64,000 nt of DNA from NCBI RefSeq assembly GCF_030506305.1, contig NZ_CP119421.1:4976501-5040500 (forward strand), written 5' to 3'. This stretch comes from Porifericola rhodea (lineage in GTDB: Bacteria > Bacteroidota > Bacteroidia > Cytophagales > Cyclobacteriaceae). Every line of letters begins with the position of its first letter. The first letter of the stretch is position 1. The translations under genes were made by a program, and so were the position numbers. Of the stretch, positions 1-8,524 are shown piece by piece. A model generated the notes under the pieces. It made no database searches and had not been told where the DNA came from. It was given only the letters and a program-made list of their open reading frames with translations.

Positions 1-504
1 AGGTTTTTGCCCTGCGCCAGTAGATCCGGTAATAGCATTGATATGCAGGTCACTCTGCAACCAACCAGCATGTGCCAGAGGAATAATACCCAACTGAAGG
101 CAGGTAGCAAAGCATCCGGGATTAGCAATATGCCGGGCTTCTTTGATTTTGTGTTTGTTTAGCTCAGGTAAGCCGTATACAAAGTCATTTCCTTCGGCAT
201 CTAAACGAAAATCCTGACTTAGGTCTATCACTTTTACCGAATCGGGCACTGGGTTTTCTTCCCAAAATACCTTGGCCTCCCCATGCCCTACGCACAAAAA
301 CAAAACATCTATATCATAAGAGAGCTGATCGGTAAAGCTAAGAGCAATGTCACCAATCAGGTCCGTATGTACCTGGGTAATGGGGTTGCCCTTATTGCTC
401 TTACTATGTACGTAGGCAATCTCTACCTGTGGGTGGTGGATCAGAAGGCGAAGCAGCTCACCAGCGGTGTATCCTGCTCCTCCAACTATACCTGCTTTAA
501 TCAT
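1..504 (-). CDS. argC: N-acetyl-gamma-glutamyl-phosphate reductase, 3' part cut by window edge
   Basis: ArgC reduces N-acyl-glutamyl phosphate to the semialdehyde in arginine synthesis. The visible N-terminal 168 codons start with a Rossmann motif (GIVGGAGYTAGELLRLL) and reach the catalytic-cysteine motif NPGCFAT, which is characteristic of the family. The ATG at 502-504 overlaps the argG stop by 8 bp, so the two genes are translationally coupled in a minus-strand operon GNAT-argG-argC. The remainder lies left of the window. In Bacteroidota the substrate may be an N-succinyl rather than N-acetyl derivative; the sequence here does not decide that. Confidence 0.93.
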   Translation of the reverse strand, partial: MIKAGIVGGAGYTAGELLRLLIHHPQVEIAYVHSKSNKGNPITQVHTDLIGDIALSFTDQLSYDIDVLFLCVGHGEAKVFWEENPVPDSVKVIDLSQDFRLDAEGNDFVYGLPELNKHKIKEARHIANPGCFATCLQLGIIPLAHAGWLQSDLHINAITGSTGAGQKP

Positions 505-1720
505 TGTCGTGCTCAAAGGATTGGTAGATTTTATTCTGATTAGACAAGATTTTGGTAAAGCCTTTAACGTCGGTTCCCGACCAGGCCAAATTCATTTCTC
601 CGTACTGACCATATTTGGAGGCCATCAGGTCAAAAGGAGACTCTATACCAATAAGCTCAAAACGATAGGGTAGCAACTTAACTTCAACAGTACCGCTAAC
701 TCTCTCCTGAGAGTGCTCCATAAAAGCTTCCATATCGCGCATCACAGGATCCAGGTATTGCCCTTCGTGCAGCATCATACCGTACCAGTTGGCGAGCTGC
801 TCCTTCCAGTACTGCTGCCACTTTGCCAGGGTATGCTTCTCCAGCAGATGGTGAGCTTTGATGATAATGACAGGAGCTGCCGCTTCAAATCCTACTCTAC
901 CCTTTATACCGATAATGGTATCTCCTACATGTATATCACGACCAATAGCAAAAGGCTCAGCAAGTGTCTGAAGTTTAAGAATGGCATCAACCGGATTACT
1001 AAATTCCTGATCATCAATACCTTTAAGCTCTCCTTTTTCAAATTTTAATTTAACTGACTGGGGCTCTTCTTTTTTCAGTTGACTGGGGTATGCTTCCTCA
1101 GGAAGCGACTTATTAGAGCTCAATGTTTCTTCTCCACCGACACTGGTACCCCATAAACCTTTGTTAATTGAGTATTTAGCTTTTTCCCAGTTAACATCTA
1201 CTCCTTTAGCCTGTAGGTAAGCCACTTCTTCCTGACGAGAAAGACGCTGGTCGCGTATTGGAGTAATGATAGAAATTTCAGGAGCTAAAATACTGAATAT
1301 CAAATCAAAACGCACCTGGTCATTACCTGCACCTGTACTACCGTGTGCAATAAAGCCTGCACCTATAGATTTGGCATATTCAACGATAGCTATCGCCTGA
1401 AAAACTCGCTCTGCAGATACTGAGAGAGGATATGTATTGTTCCTGAGTACGTTACCGTAGATAAGGTAGCGAAGGCACTTCTGATAAAAATCATCAGTTT
1501 GGTCTATAGTTTTGTGATCGCTTACTTCCAGCATCCGGGCCTTAGCAGCAATTTCATCTAACTCTTCCGCAGAAAAGCCTCCGGTATTTACGATTACTGA
1601 ATGAACTTCATACCCCTGCTCAGATAGATACTTGACACAATAAGACGTATCAAGACCACCACTGAAAGCAAGGACCAGTTTTTTGTTATTTTCCTGGTTT
1701 TCAGCTTGTTGTGTAGCCAT
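497..1720 (-). CDS. argG: Argininosuccinate synthase
   Basis: Cytosolic ligase joining citrulline and aspartate with ATP cleavage, the penultimate step of arginine synthesis. The protein has 407 aa, the usual family length. The N-terminal ATP pyrophosphatase P-loop LAFSGGLDTSYCVKYL is near residue 17, followed by HGSTGAGNDQVRF (about residue 126). It sits 15 bp downstream of a GNAT gene and overlaps argC by 8 bp. The first 12 residues (polar, N/Q/E rich) precede the conserved core; the ATG at 1718-1720 is the only sensible start. Confidence 0.97.
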   Translation of the reverse strand: MATQQAENQENNKKLVLAFSGGLDTSYCVKYLSEQGYEVHSVIVNTGGFSAEELDEIAAKARMLEVSDHKTIDQTDDFYQKCLRYLIYGNVLRNNTYPLSVSAERVFQAIAIVEYAKSIGAGFIAHGSTGAGNDQVRFDLIFSILAPEISIITPIRDQRLSRQEEVAYLQAKGVDVNWEKAKYSINKGLWGTSVGGEETLSSNKSLPEEAYPSQLKKEEPQSVKLKFEKGELKGIDDQEFSNPVDAILKLQTLAEPFAIGRDIHVGDTIIGIKGRVGFEAAAPVIIIKAHHLLEKHTLAKWQQYWKEQLANWYGMMLHEGQYLDPVMRDMEAFMEHSQERVSGTVEVKLLPYRFELIGIESPFDLMASKYGQYGEMNLAWSGTDVKGFTKILSNQNKIYQSFEHDND

Positions 1721-1735
1721 TATTGAATTATAAAT

Positions 1736-2404
1736 TTAACTTACTAAAACTTTCTTTTGGGAGTATTTTCTTAGAAACGAATGCTGTTTCAGTCTAAGCC
1801 AACGCTCGTACTTCTTCAGATGGTTACGCACATTAGACTGAGACTTAGCTTTCGTTTTCTGCGGTTCTTTGGCTTTTGGGTCTAAAAGCATAGCTGTACA
1901 CAGACAGTTGCTTCTATTGTTTCGGGTAAGTATATCAAAGTTAGGACAGCTCTGGCAACCTTTCCAGAATTCGTCATCTGTAGTGAGCTCAGAAAAAGTT
2001 ACCGGACGATACCCCAGGTCGGAGTTGATCTTCATTACCGCAAGGCTAGTTGTAATACCAAAGAGCTTGGCATCAGGATATTTTTTGCGAGAAAGTGCAA
2101 AAGCCGCTTCTTTAATTTTGGTAGCCAAGCCATGCTTACGGTAATCTTCGTTAACAATAAGCCCAGAGTTAGCAATATACTTATTATGCCCCCAGGTTTC
2201 TATATAACAAAAACCTGCTACAGTATCTTTATCCAGGGCAATAATAGCTTTGCCCTCCATTATTTTACGACGGATGTATTCGGGAGGTCTTTTAGAGATA
2301 CCAGTTCCCCTCTTACGGGCAGCGTCTTCAATCATGACGCTAATGGTCTCAGCAAACTGAGTATGTATTTCCTTGGCGACTTGTATCGAAATATTCATTG
2401 ACAC
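1736..2404 (-). CDS. GNAT-family N-acyltransferase at head of the arginine operon
   Basis: A 222-aa GCN5-related acyltransferase. The acetyl-CoA-binding segment is seen as GLIVNEDYRKHGLATKIKEAAF (about residues 81-102). After the GNAT fold comes a cysteine-rich stretch (CQSC about residue 150, CLC about residue 167) and a strongly basic tail, which are not part of the ordinary domain. It is the first gene of the operon with argG and argC. This position fits an N-acylglutamate synthase role (first step of arginine synthesis), but that is inferred from context only. An unrelated protein acetyltransferase is the alternative. Confidence 0.8.
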   Translation of the reverse strand: MSMNISIQVAKEIHTQFAETISVMIEDAARKRGTGISKRPPEYIRRKIMEGKAIIALDKDTVAGFCYIETWGHNKYIANSGLIVNEDYRKHGLATKIKEAAFALSRKKYPDAKLFGITTSLAVMKINSDLGYRPVTFSELTTDDEFWKGCQSCPNFDILTRNNRSNCLCTAMLLDPKAKEPQKTKAKSQSNVRNHLKKYERWLRLKQHSFLRKYSQKKVLVS

Positions 2405-2884
2405 ATCTAAATGTAAAAAAGGTTGTTTGCAAAAAAATAAAGAAAATCAGGGAGGAGAGCGTTACCACATAGGTATCGCGAGAGCATACTAGACCCTGTC
2501 GGGCCTGAAGTGCCTTAGAGATGGAGCGGTCAAAAGAAAAGGGTATGTGCTTAGTACATACATTGGCTATCTCTCAAAATGATTTAGAAGCATAAAGTTA
2601 TGCAAACAAAATACGTATTACAATTAATTCATTCATTTATATAAAATTTCAAAATTATTTTCTCACTTCATTGAAATACTTTAATTAAGTAAAGCTAATC
2701 CAAAAAAGAAGTACAGGATTTAACTATCATACTACAATCTAACATAAATGTTGCCCAAAAGATGAAATTCCAGATTAAGATCCACGACAAAGGGAACATA
2801 TAGATGTTGTATTTTAGTTGTTGATCTTACAATGATTTGCATAAAATAGCATTAGTGACGAAATCGCGCATCTAAGACTAGTTC
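2405..2884. other. Intergenic region between divergent genes
   Basis: 480 bp between the arginine operon (leftward) and pdeM (rightward), so it must contain both promoters. It is AT-rich from about 2590 on. I see no ORF, no clear TAnnTTTG box, no convincing palindromic ArgR-type box and no terminator. The GC-richer piece at 2450-2560 may belong to the arginine operon leader, but I find no convincing fold in it. Confidence 0.4.
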
Positions 2885-3580
2885 ATGACCTCCGATAAAT
2901 CCATCAGCATAGACAGCCAGAGAATAAACATACGGGATCAGCATTTAATACTGCTCCCCCAGAAAGCCATTTTTTGGGAAGAACGCTCTTACCTCATCCT
3001 TACCGACTTGCATTTGGGTAAGGCAGGGCATTTTAGGAAGGCAGGAATTCCAATCCCGCGTAGTGTACATCAAGCAGATTTACAATGCTTACAACAGCTA
3101 ATTGAGAGGCACCAGCCTACAGCCGTACTAATGTTGGGTGATCTGTTTCATAGTGAAATAAACAATGAGTGGAATGACTTTCGCCTTTTTTTGCAGCAAA
3201 ATGCAGGGCTAAACTTTCTGCTGGTTAAAGGTAACCATGATATACTGCCAGAAAATGCCTACCAGGAAGATAACCTGAAAGTATATCAGGAGCATTATTG
3301 CTATGGTCCTTTCCACTTTAGCCATCATCCTCTGGAAAAAGAAGAAATACAAAGCGGACTTTATAATATGGCTGGGCATGTGCACCCTGGCTATAAGGTA
3401 AGTGGTAGAAGGGGGCAGCATATCAAGCTACCAAGTTTTCATTTTTCTACATACGGAGCTCTCTTACCTGCGTTTGGGCGCTTTACCGGATGTGTACACA
3501 TTCCTAAAGAAGTGAATGATGAGGTGTACATTATAGTACCTAAGCAGGGAAATGAAAGTAAGATCATGAAAATAAAATAG
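2885..3580 (+). CDS. pdeM: PdeM-like ligase-associated metallophosphoesterase
   Basis: A 231-aa calcineurin-like phosphoesterase. Metal-ligand motifs are all visible in order: DLHLGK (about residue 39), GDLFHS (about 83), GNHD (about 115), SHHP (about 143) and GHVHPG (about 160). Length and the spacing of DLHLGKxxxFRKxGIPIP match the family called ligase-associated DNA damage response endonuclease PdeM. The usual partners (ligase, Lhr-like helicase) are not next to it here, so the role in DNA repair rests on family membership. It appears monocistronic. Confidence 0.85.
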   Translation: MTSDKSISIDSQRINIRDQHLILLPQKAIFWEERSYLILTDLHLGKAGHFRKAGIPIPRSVHQADLQCLQQLIERHQPTAVLMLGDLFHSEINNEWNDFRLFLQQNAGLNFLLVKGNHDILPENAYQEDNLKVYQEHYCYGPFHFSHHPLEKEEIQSGLYNMAGHVHPGYKVSGRRGQHIKLPSFHFSTYGALLPAFGRFTGCVHIPKEVNDEVYIIVPKQGNESKIMKIK

Positions 3581-3656
3581 AGCCTATGTCTCTGTTACTT
3601 CTGAACGGCCAACATTCAATACTAAGCTTGAGTTATAAGTCTTTCTATTTTTAAAC

Positions 3657-4181
3657 ATGCAAAAAGCTATAAAAGCTGAAGACACTATTATAAAAATAAT
3701 AGGTGATGATGGCAGGTTTCCTAACAACTCCAAACTGCCAGTAATAATCTATCGTCAGGCTATAGACAGCAGTGCAGTATCTGCTGAGATAGTAGAAGCT
3801 TTATTTGCGAGTAATCGGTGGCGTCATTCATGGAGAAATGGCATCTACCCTTATCATCATTATCATAGCACAGCTCATGAAGTTCTGGGCATTTATGATG
3901 GTCACGCTAAAATACAGTTAGGAGGGCCTGAAGGCATTTCTCTACAGCTCATGGCGGGAGATATCATCATCATTCCGGGGGGTGTAGCTCATAAGAATCT
4001 AGGCTCTTCCTCTAATTTTGCATGTGTGGGTGCTTATCCGATAAATCAAAATTTTGATATGAAGTATGGTAAGGCTGAAGAACGTCCACAATCTATTGCT
4101 AATATTAGAGCATTATCTCTACCAGACACCGATCCGGTTTATGGAAAGGACGGCGAACTGATACGAGCGTGGTTAAAGTAA
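3657..4181 (+). CDS. Cupin-domain protein
   Basis: 174 aa with a single cupin barrel. The first cupin motif reads YPYHHYHSTAHEVLGIYDG (about residues 62-80), supplying His and Glu metal ligands, and the second is GDIIIIPGGVAHKNLG (about 101-116). No other domain and no signal peptide are present. The substrate is unknown; small stand-alone cupins of this type are often isomerases, dioxygenases or sugar-binding proteins. It is 76 bp downstream of pdeM and may be co-transcribed, without functional logic that I can see. Confidence 0.8.
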   Translation: MQKAIKAEDTIIKIIGDDGRFPNNSKLPVIIYRQAIDSSAVSAEIVEALFASNRWRHSWRNGIYPYHHYHSTAHEVLGIYDGHAKIQLGGPEGISLQLMAGDIIIIPGGVAHKNLGSSSNFACVGAYPINQNFDMKYGKAEERPQSIANIRALSLPDTDPVYGKDGELIRAWLK

Positions 4182-4296
4182 GTTCTTCTAACAATTTTGC
4201 TTCTTTAACTCTTTAGTAGTCATACACTTTTTTAACTAAGCTGAGACTGCAAATTAATGGGTAACTCAGCAGCGGTTTCATTAATTTTTTATACAC

Positions 4297-5322
4297 ATGG
4301 CAGAACAGCTTTACCTTTGGCTGGGAATAATCGTACTGTTTAGTACCATTCTTGACATTATCATTACTACCCTCTCTCCCAAAGGAGCAGGTTTTTTCTC
4401 TAAATTATTAATCAATGGTGTTTGGAGAGCCTTATTATGGCTGACTGGAAGAAACGGTAGGAACTCAATACTAGATTACTACCCTACATTTATTTCGGTG
4501 GTAATGCTTACCACCTGGATAGCTCTACTCTGGATGAGCAACTCTATGATTCTGATTTCAGACCACGACTCTATTCTTACTACCAATAAAGTTCCTGTTA
4601 CTACTATAGAAAAAATTTACTATACGGGCTATACCCTTTCTACATTAGGCAACGGAGAGTTTGTGCCTTCTAACAATTTCTGGAGAATTTACACTAATCT
4701 GCTTGCCTACACAGGCTTGCTTATGATTACTATAGGCATTACTTATCTTGTACCCTTACTACAGGCTGAAATACAACGAAGATCTCTTTGTCTGCATATT
4801 TCATCCTTTGGAAAGTCAGTAGAAGAAATGCTGATCAGAAACTGGAACGGCAAAGACTTTAGTATGCTTTCCGATCACTTTGATGACCTTAGGCAGGAAA
4901 TTTTTTACCTGGGTCAGAACCATAGAGCTTACCCTATTTTACACCATTCTCATAGCTACATCAAACATACATCTACCTCAATTACTATCTGTATGCTGGA
5001 TGAAATGCTCACCATTATCAGCCATGCGGTTCCTCAGGAATGTTGGCCTAATCGCACGTCCCTTAAAGCGTTGCATATGGCGGTAAGCGCTTACCTTTCT
5101 ACCTTAAATGGCGCGTTTATCCAGGCATACAAAGTAGAACCTCCTTTACCCGATTTTAACTGTTTGAGAGAAGCGGATATACCTATAATTATGAATGAAG
5201 AAGAAATTAAGGAATGTTATGAAAAATATGCTCAGCGCAGAAGACTACTACATGGACTGCTCAAAGCAGATGGATGGAACTGGGATGACCTTCAGTTAAG
5301 TGAGATTACTATAAAAGAATAG
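4297..5322 (+). CDS. Two-TM ion-channel family protein with unusual filter
   Basis: 341 aa. Hydrophobic spans lie at about residues 5-25, 65-85 and 128-152. A pore loop before the last span carries the filter-like sequence STLGNGEFVPSN (about residues 112-123) where a potassium channel would have T-V-G-Y-G-D. The C-terminal half is a soluble, helical domain of unknown role. The stop codon is followed after 6 bp by a sodium/proton antiporter gene, so the two probably form a cation-homeostasis operon. Ion selectivity cannot be predicted with this filter. Confidence 0.75.
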   Translation: MAEQLYLWLGIIVLFSTILDIIITTLSPKGAGFFSKLLINGVWRALLWLTGRNGRNSILDYYPTFISVVMLTTWIALLWMSNSMILISDHDSILTTNKVPVTTIEKIYYTGYTLSTLGNGEFVPSNNFWRIYTNLLAYTGLLMITIGITYLVPLLQAEIQRRSLCLHISSFGKSVEEMLIRNWNGKDFSMLSDHFDDLRQEIFYLGQNHRAYPILHHSHSYIKHTSTSITICMLDEMLTIISHAVPQECWPNRTSLKALHMAVSAYLSTLNGAFIQAYKVEPPLPDFNCLREADIPIIMNEEEIKECYEKYAQRRRLLHGLLKADGWNWDDLQLSEITIKE

Positions 5323-5328
5323 TTTACC

Positions 5329-6558
5329 ATGAGTTTATACCAGACTCTTTTTGTAGTTACAGTACTATTGGTATTTGGAGGTCTGTTCATTAAAAAAATA
5401 CGGCAATGGTATCTTAGCGAGCCTATGCTGGCGATGTTTGGAGGCATATTGTTAGGGCCTTATGTGCTGGATGTACTTCACCTGGAAGCGTTGAAAAACG
5501 CTGACAGCATGATACAAACTGCTACCAAACTTACTATAGCGCTGGCTTTGGTAGCCACAGCATTGCGTATTCCTTTCAGCTACCCCAAAGATTTCAGGCA
5601 GACGCAGTCGGTTATACTAAGCCTGGGTATACTGTTGATGTGGGCATTATCCTCTGTATTAGTGTATATTTTCTTTCAGCTAAATATTGGCCTGGCGTTA
5701 CTGGTGGGCGCTGTTATCACTCCTACCGACCCAGTAGTCTCTTCAGCTATTATCAGTGGAGAGTTTGCGGAAAAATACTTGCCTCAAAAAATCAGGGATA
5801 CCATTTCATTTGAGTCAGGGGCTAACGATGGATTAGCCTACCCCATTGTATTATTAGCAATTTATATTTTAGGTTACAGCGAGGCTGCTAACGTGTGGGA
5901 CTGGATCTTAAAAGTGGTGCTTTGGGAAAACCTGTCAGCCTTTGTGATAGGGCTGCTCAGTGGTTACCTTCTAGGAAAACTGATGAGATTTGCTGACAAA
6001 AAAAATTTTATGACTAGCCAGACACTACTCCCTTTTGCGCTGGCTGCCACTTTTCTAGTACTCTCTTTTTTAGAACTTATACATACGAATAGTATCATTG
6101 GTGTTTTCGGTTTTGGACTTATGCTAAACCATGCTATCTCTAAACGTGAACGTCTGGAAGAAGAAAAAGTACAGGAAAGCATGGAGCGACTTTTTACAGT
6201 ACCCATCTACTTTTTGTTTGGTCTCTACCTCCCCATTAATGCCTGGTCTGAGCTTGGAGTTATACTTTTAATAGCGTTTGGTTTAAGTATTATGCTCTTC
6301 AGGAGAATACCTGCTTTTCTACTAATTAAACCTATTCTAAAACATTTTTCTGATATTAGAGATGTTACAATATTAGGATGGTACGGTCCTGTTGGAGTGG
6401 CTGCAATTTTTTATGCAATGCATACGCTTCACCTTACTCCTTACCGAGAAGTTTGGCATTTGACCAGTTTTGTAGTGTTTACTTCTACAATTGTTCACGG
6501 ATTGAGTAGCTTGCCCCTGGCTCGCTGGTACCACCTATCCAGGCAGAAAAAAGACTAA
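5329..6558 (+). CDS. CPA1-type sodium/proton antiporter (NhaP-like)
   Basis: 409-aa inner-membrane protein with about 12 hydrophobic spans. The ion-binding segment is seen as GAVITPTDPVVSSAIISGEFAEKYLP (given in parts: GAVITPTDPVV about 128-138, SSAIISGEFAEK following) and ESGANDGLAYPIVL (about 165-178). Together these are characteristic of monovalent cation:proton antiporter-1 proteins. It exchanges external protons for internal sodium. It directly follows the ion-channel gene (6 bp gap). No C-terminal regulatory domain is present. Confidence 0.9.
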   Translation: MSLYQTLFVVTVLLVFGGLFIKKIRQWYLSEPMLAMFGGILLGPYVLDVLHLEALKNADSMIQTATKLTIALALVATALRIPFSYPKDFRQTQSVILSLGILLMWALSSVLVYIFFQLNIGLALLVGAVITPTDPVVSSAIISGEFAEKYLPQKIRDTISFESGANDGLAYPIVLLAIYILGYSEAANVWDWILKVVLWENLSAFVIGLLSGYLLGKLMRFADKKNFMTSQTLLPFALAATFLVLSFLELIHTNSIIGVFGFGLMLNHAISKRERLEEEKVQESMERLFTVPIYFLFGLYLPINAWSELGVILLIAFGLSIMLFRRIPAFLLIKPILKHFSDIRDVTILGWYGPVGVAAIFYAMHTLHLTPYREVWHLTSFVVFTSTIVHGLSSLPLARWYHLSRQKKD

Positions 6559-6581
6559 CTTCTTTAATGCCTGTTTTTAGC

Positions 6582-6589
6582 TATCTTTG
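6582..6589 (+). promoter_or_regulatory. Candidate -7 promoter box (TATCTTTG)
   Basis: Exact match to the Bacteroidota -7 consensus TAnnTTTG, 50 bp before the TTG start of the holin-like gene. A clear TTTG at -33 is missing. Confidence 0.5.
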
Positions 6590-6638
6590 TTTCAAAGTGT
6601 GGAACACAAATTTTTTAAGCATAAACTAATTATCAATA

Positions 6639-7013
6639 TTGAGAAATACTGACCAAACTCCTTTAGAGCGCATTTTTCAACACCTTAAAGAATACATATC
6701 CGCCCAAAAAAATCTGTTTCTGACAATTGTCTCTAAAAAGGGTGGAGATGTGGTGTATGGTATTGTACTGGCATTAATCCTGTTTTTTATACTCTGCTAT
6801 TTTTTAATGATTTTTAGTATCGGAATAGCTTATGGTATAGGAGCATGGATTGGAAATATCTTCCTGGGCTTTATGATAGTATCTGCACTATATTTACTGG
6901 CAGGTGTACTCATTTGGGTATTCCGTGATAGCATGTTAAGAGTGCCCATTTTTGAGAAATTTTTATCATTTGTAAACACTGACAAAGAAGAAGCTCATGA
7001 GCAAAAAAAATAG
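6639..7013 (+). CDS. Phage-holin-family (holin superfamily III-like) membrane protein
   Basis: 124 aa, start TTG, chosen because no upstream ATG is in frame and the next Met is after residue 60. There is an amphipathic N-terminus, then two long hydrophobic spans (about 43-68 and 72-96) and a short charged tail. This layout fits the Holin-X/phage holin family 3_6 found in many bacterial chromosomes next to YtxH/DUF883-type genes. These chromosomal homologues are not demonstrated lysis proteins. It overlaps the next gene by 17 bp. Confidence 0.65.
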   Translation: MRNTDQTPLERIFQHLKEYISAQKNLFLTIVSKKGGDVVYGIVLALILFFILCYFLMIFSIGIAYGIGAWIGNIFLGFMIVSALYLLAGVLIWVFRDSMLRVPIFEKFLSFVNTDKEEAHEQKK

Positions 7014-7512
7014 CCAAAAGAAATACGAGGAAATAAAAGCCTATTATAAAAAGCAGGCTGAAGCTGTTGAAAAGGAGCTACACATGGATCTGGTAGCCGT
7101 ACGTCATGAGTATGTGCCTCACCACCTGAAAAATAAATTTTTGACAGGCTGCGCTATTTTTGGCTCCATGTATCTGGCTGAAAAGTTAATTTTTGGCAAA
7201 CGACTGCCCAGAATTGTGCGTTTTACGACATCTTTATCAGCCATCGTTTGGGCACCAAAAGTTTATCAAAAAATTCACGATAAAATTACTGGAGTTGGCG
7301 AACAGGCGCCAATAGAAATGGAAGTGTTTGAAGATCAGTTAACAGAAGAAGATAGACTAGGATACGATGGTATGCCAATATTGGAAGAAGAGGTTGAGCC
7401 CAAGCCCCTTCCCGAGCAGGATACGATATTGGACACTCCTCAGCAGCCTAAACTACCTGATGAAAACGTAATTGATAGCCCTCAGGAAACGGAAGATAAA
7501 AATAAGCCTTAA
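6997..7512 (+). CDS. Hypothetical protein, partner of the holin-like protein
   Basis: 171 aa, not recognised. Residues 1-40 are a charged helix. A weakly hydrophobic, Gly-containing stretch follows (about 50-65), then a basic segment and an acidic, Pro/Gln-rich and probably disordered C-terminal third (about 110-171). The 17-bp overlap with the preceding gene implies coupled translation. The layout suggests a membrane-associated accessory of the holin-like protein, with no function assigned. Confidence 0.6.
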   Translation: MSKKNSQKKYEEIKAYYKKQAEAVEKELHMDLVAVRHEYVPHHLKNKFLTGCAIFGSMYLAEKLIFGKRLPRIVRFTTSLSAIVWAPKVYQKIHDKITGVGEQAPIEMEVFEDQLTEEDRLGYDGMPILEEEVEPKPLPEQDTILDTPQQPKLPDENVIDSPQETEDKNKP

Positions 7513-7521
7513 GGATTTCTG

Positions 7522-8280
7522 TCAAATATTATTAATTAAATATAACTCCCAGGGATGGGTAAGGTAAGCCATCATATCGGAGCTAATTTCGGTAGCAACG
7601 GTAAGCCTTTCTTCCTGCCTGGGCATGTGATAAGGCTGAAACTGTGAAAGCGCTTCCAGCTTATGCTCCAGCACCGATTTATTATCTAATTTCCAGAGAT
7701 GTTTATCGTGCTGGTCCAGTTGAGCGATATGCTCTTTGGCTACCCAGGGTTTCATAGCATATTCTATCAGGTGCTCCACATAGGTTTCGTCTTGTAGTGC
7801 CCGTTGTGCAATACTCCATACCGCATGATGATCCTGCTGGCTATCTGCTGTCCAGGGCAAAAGAACTGTATCAGGAATAAGATCATTAAGCTTGGCTTTA
7901 AACATCTTTACTGCTTCTTTGAAGCCCTCCTGCCCTACCTGAGGTACAGTGTAGTTTTGAGTATCCAGAAAAGTGATAGACTCCTGGCTAATTCCAAGCT
8001 TAGACAGGGCACAAATAGCTTCGTGGCAGCACTCCGGCTGAGAACACATCAATTGAAAGTTGTTACTAGCCTGGTATGCACCAAGATTATTGCACATAAA
8101 AACAACATGTACACGATATCCCATCTGCCTTAAAAGAGCAATTGCACCGCTACAACCAATAATTTCTTTATCAGGGCGACTTGCCACTACCAGCGTAGTG
8201 CCCCATTCGTAAACCGCAGAAACAGGCGGAACCTCTATACGCTCATGCAAATTACGCGTGTTTTTCTTTCCAGAAGCCAT
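7522..8280 (-). CDS. PIG-L/LmbE-family protein with degenerate metal site
   Basis: 252 aa. The LmbE fold is recognisable from VVASRPDKEIIGCSGAI (about residues 31-47) and SQQDHHAVW. In active de-N-acetylases the first motif is AHPDDE. Here it is S-R-P-D-K-E, so both zinc ligands (the His and the second Asp) are replaced by Arg35 and Lys38, while the catalytic Asp37 and the later DH pair remain. The protein may be inactive or may use another chemistry. It is convergent with the preceding gene pair. No signal peptide. Confidence 0.65.
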   Translation of the reverse strand: MASGKKNTRNLHERIEVPPVSAVYEWGTTLVVASRPDKEIIGCSGAIALLRQMGYRVHVVFMCNNLGAYQASNNFQLMCSQPECCHEAICALSKLGISQESITFLDTQNYTVPQVGQEGFKEAVKMFKAKLNDLIPDTVLLPWTADSQQDHHAVWSIAQRALQDETYVEHLIEYAMKPWVAKEHIAQLDQHDKHLWKLDNKSVLEHKLEALSQFQPYHMPRQEERLTVATEISSDMMAYLTHPWELYLINNI

Positions 8281-8524
8281 GGAACCTTATGGTTTTTATT
8301 ATCATTTATTAAAACTATCTCGCATTCAATCTACAAAGGAGGGGCTGTCCTGAATTGTATTACTTCTATGGGTAGACCTAAAAAATCAAACAGTACAGGT
8401 AGGGCCAAAAAATGCTTAGAGGCATACCTTTCATAACTTAAGTTAATATTATTTTGGGATTAACAAAAAGTATCAATATAAAAAACCGCTTAATTCACTT
8501 AAATAAAAATACTTAGCGCTTCTG

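Noticed and set aside
2440-2570. Possible arginine-operon leader RNA or attenuator
   Set aside because: No consistent stem pairing or leader peptide with Arg codons could be found by eye.
2640-2700. ArgR-box-like AT palindromes
   Set aside because: Region is simply AT-rich; no half-site pair matches a known consensus well.
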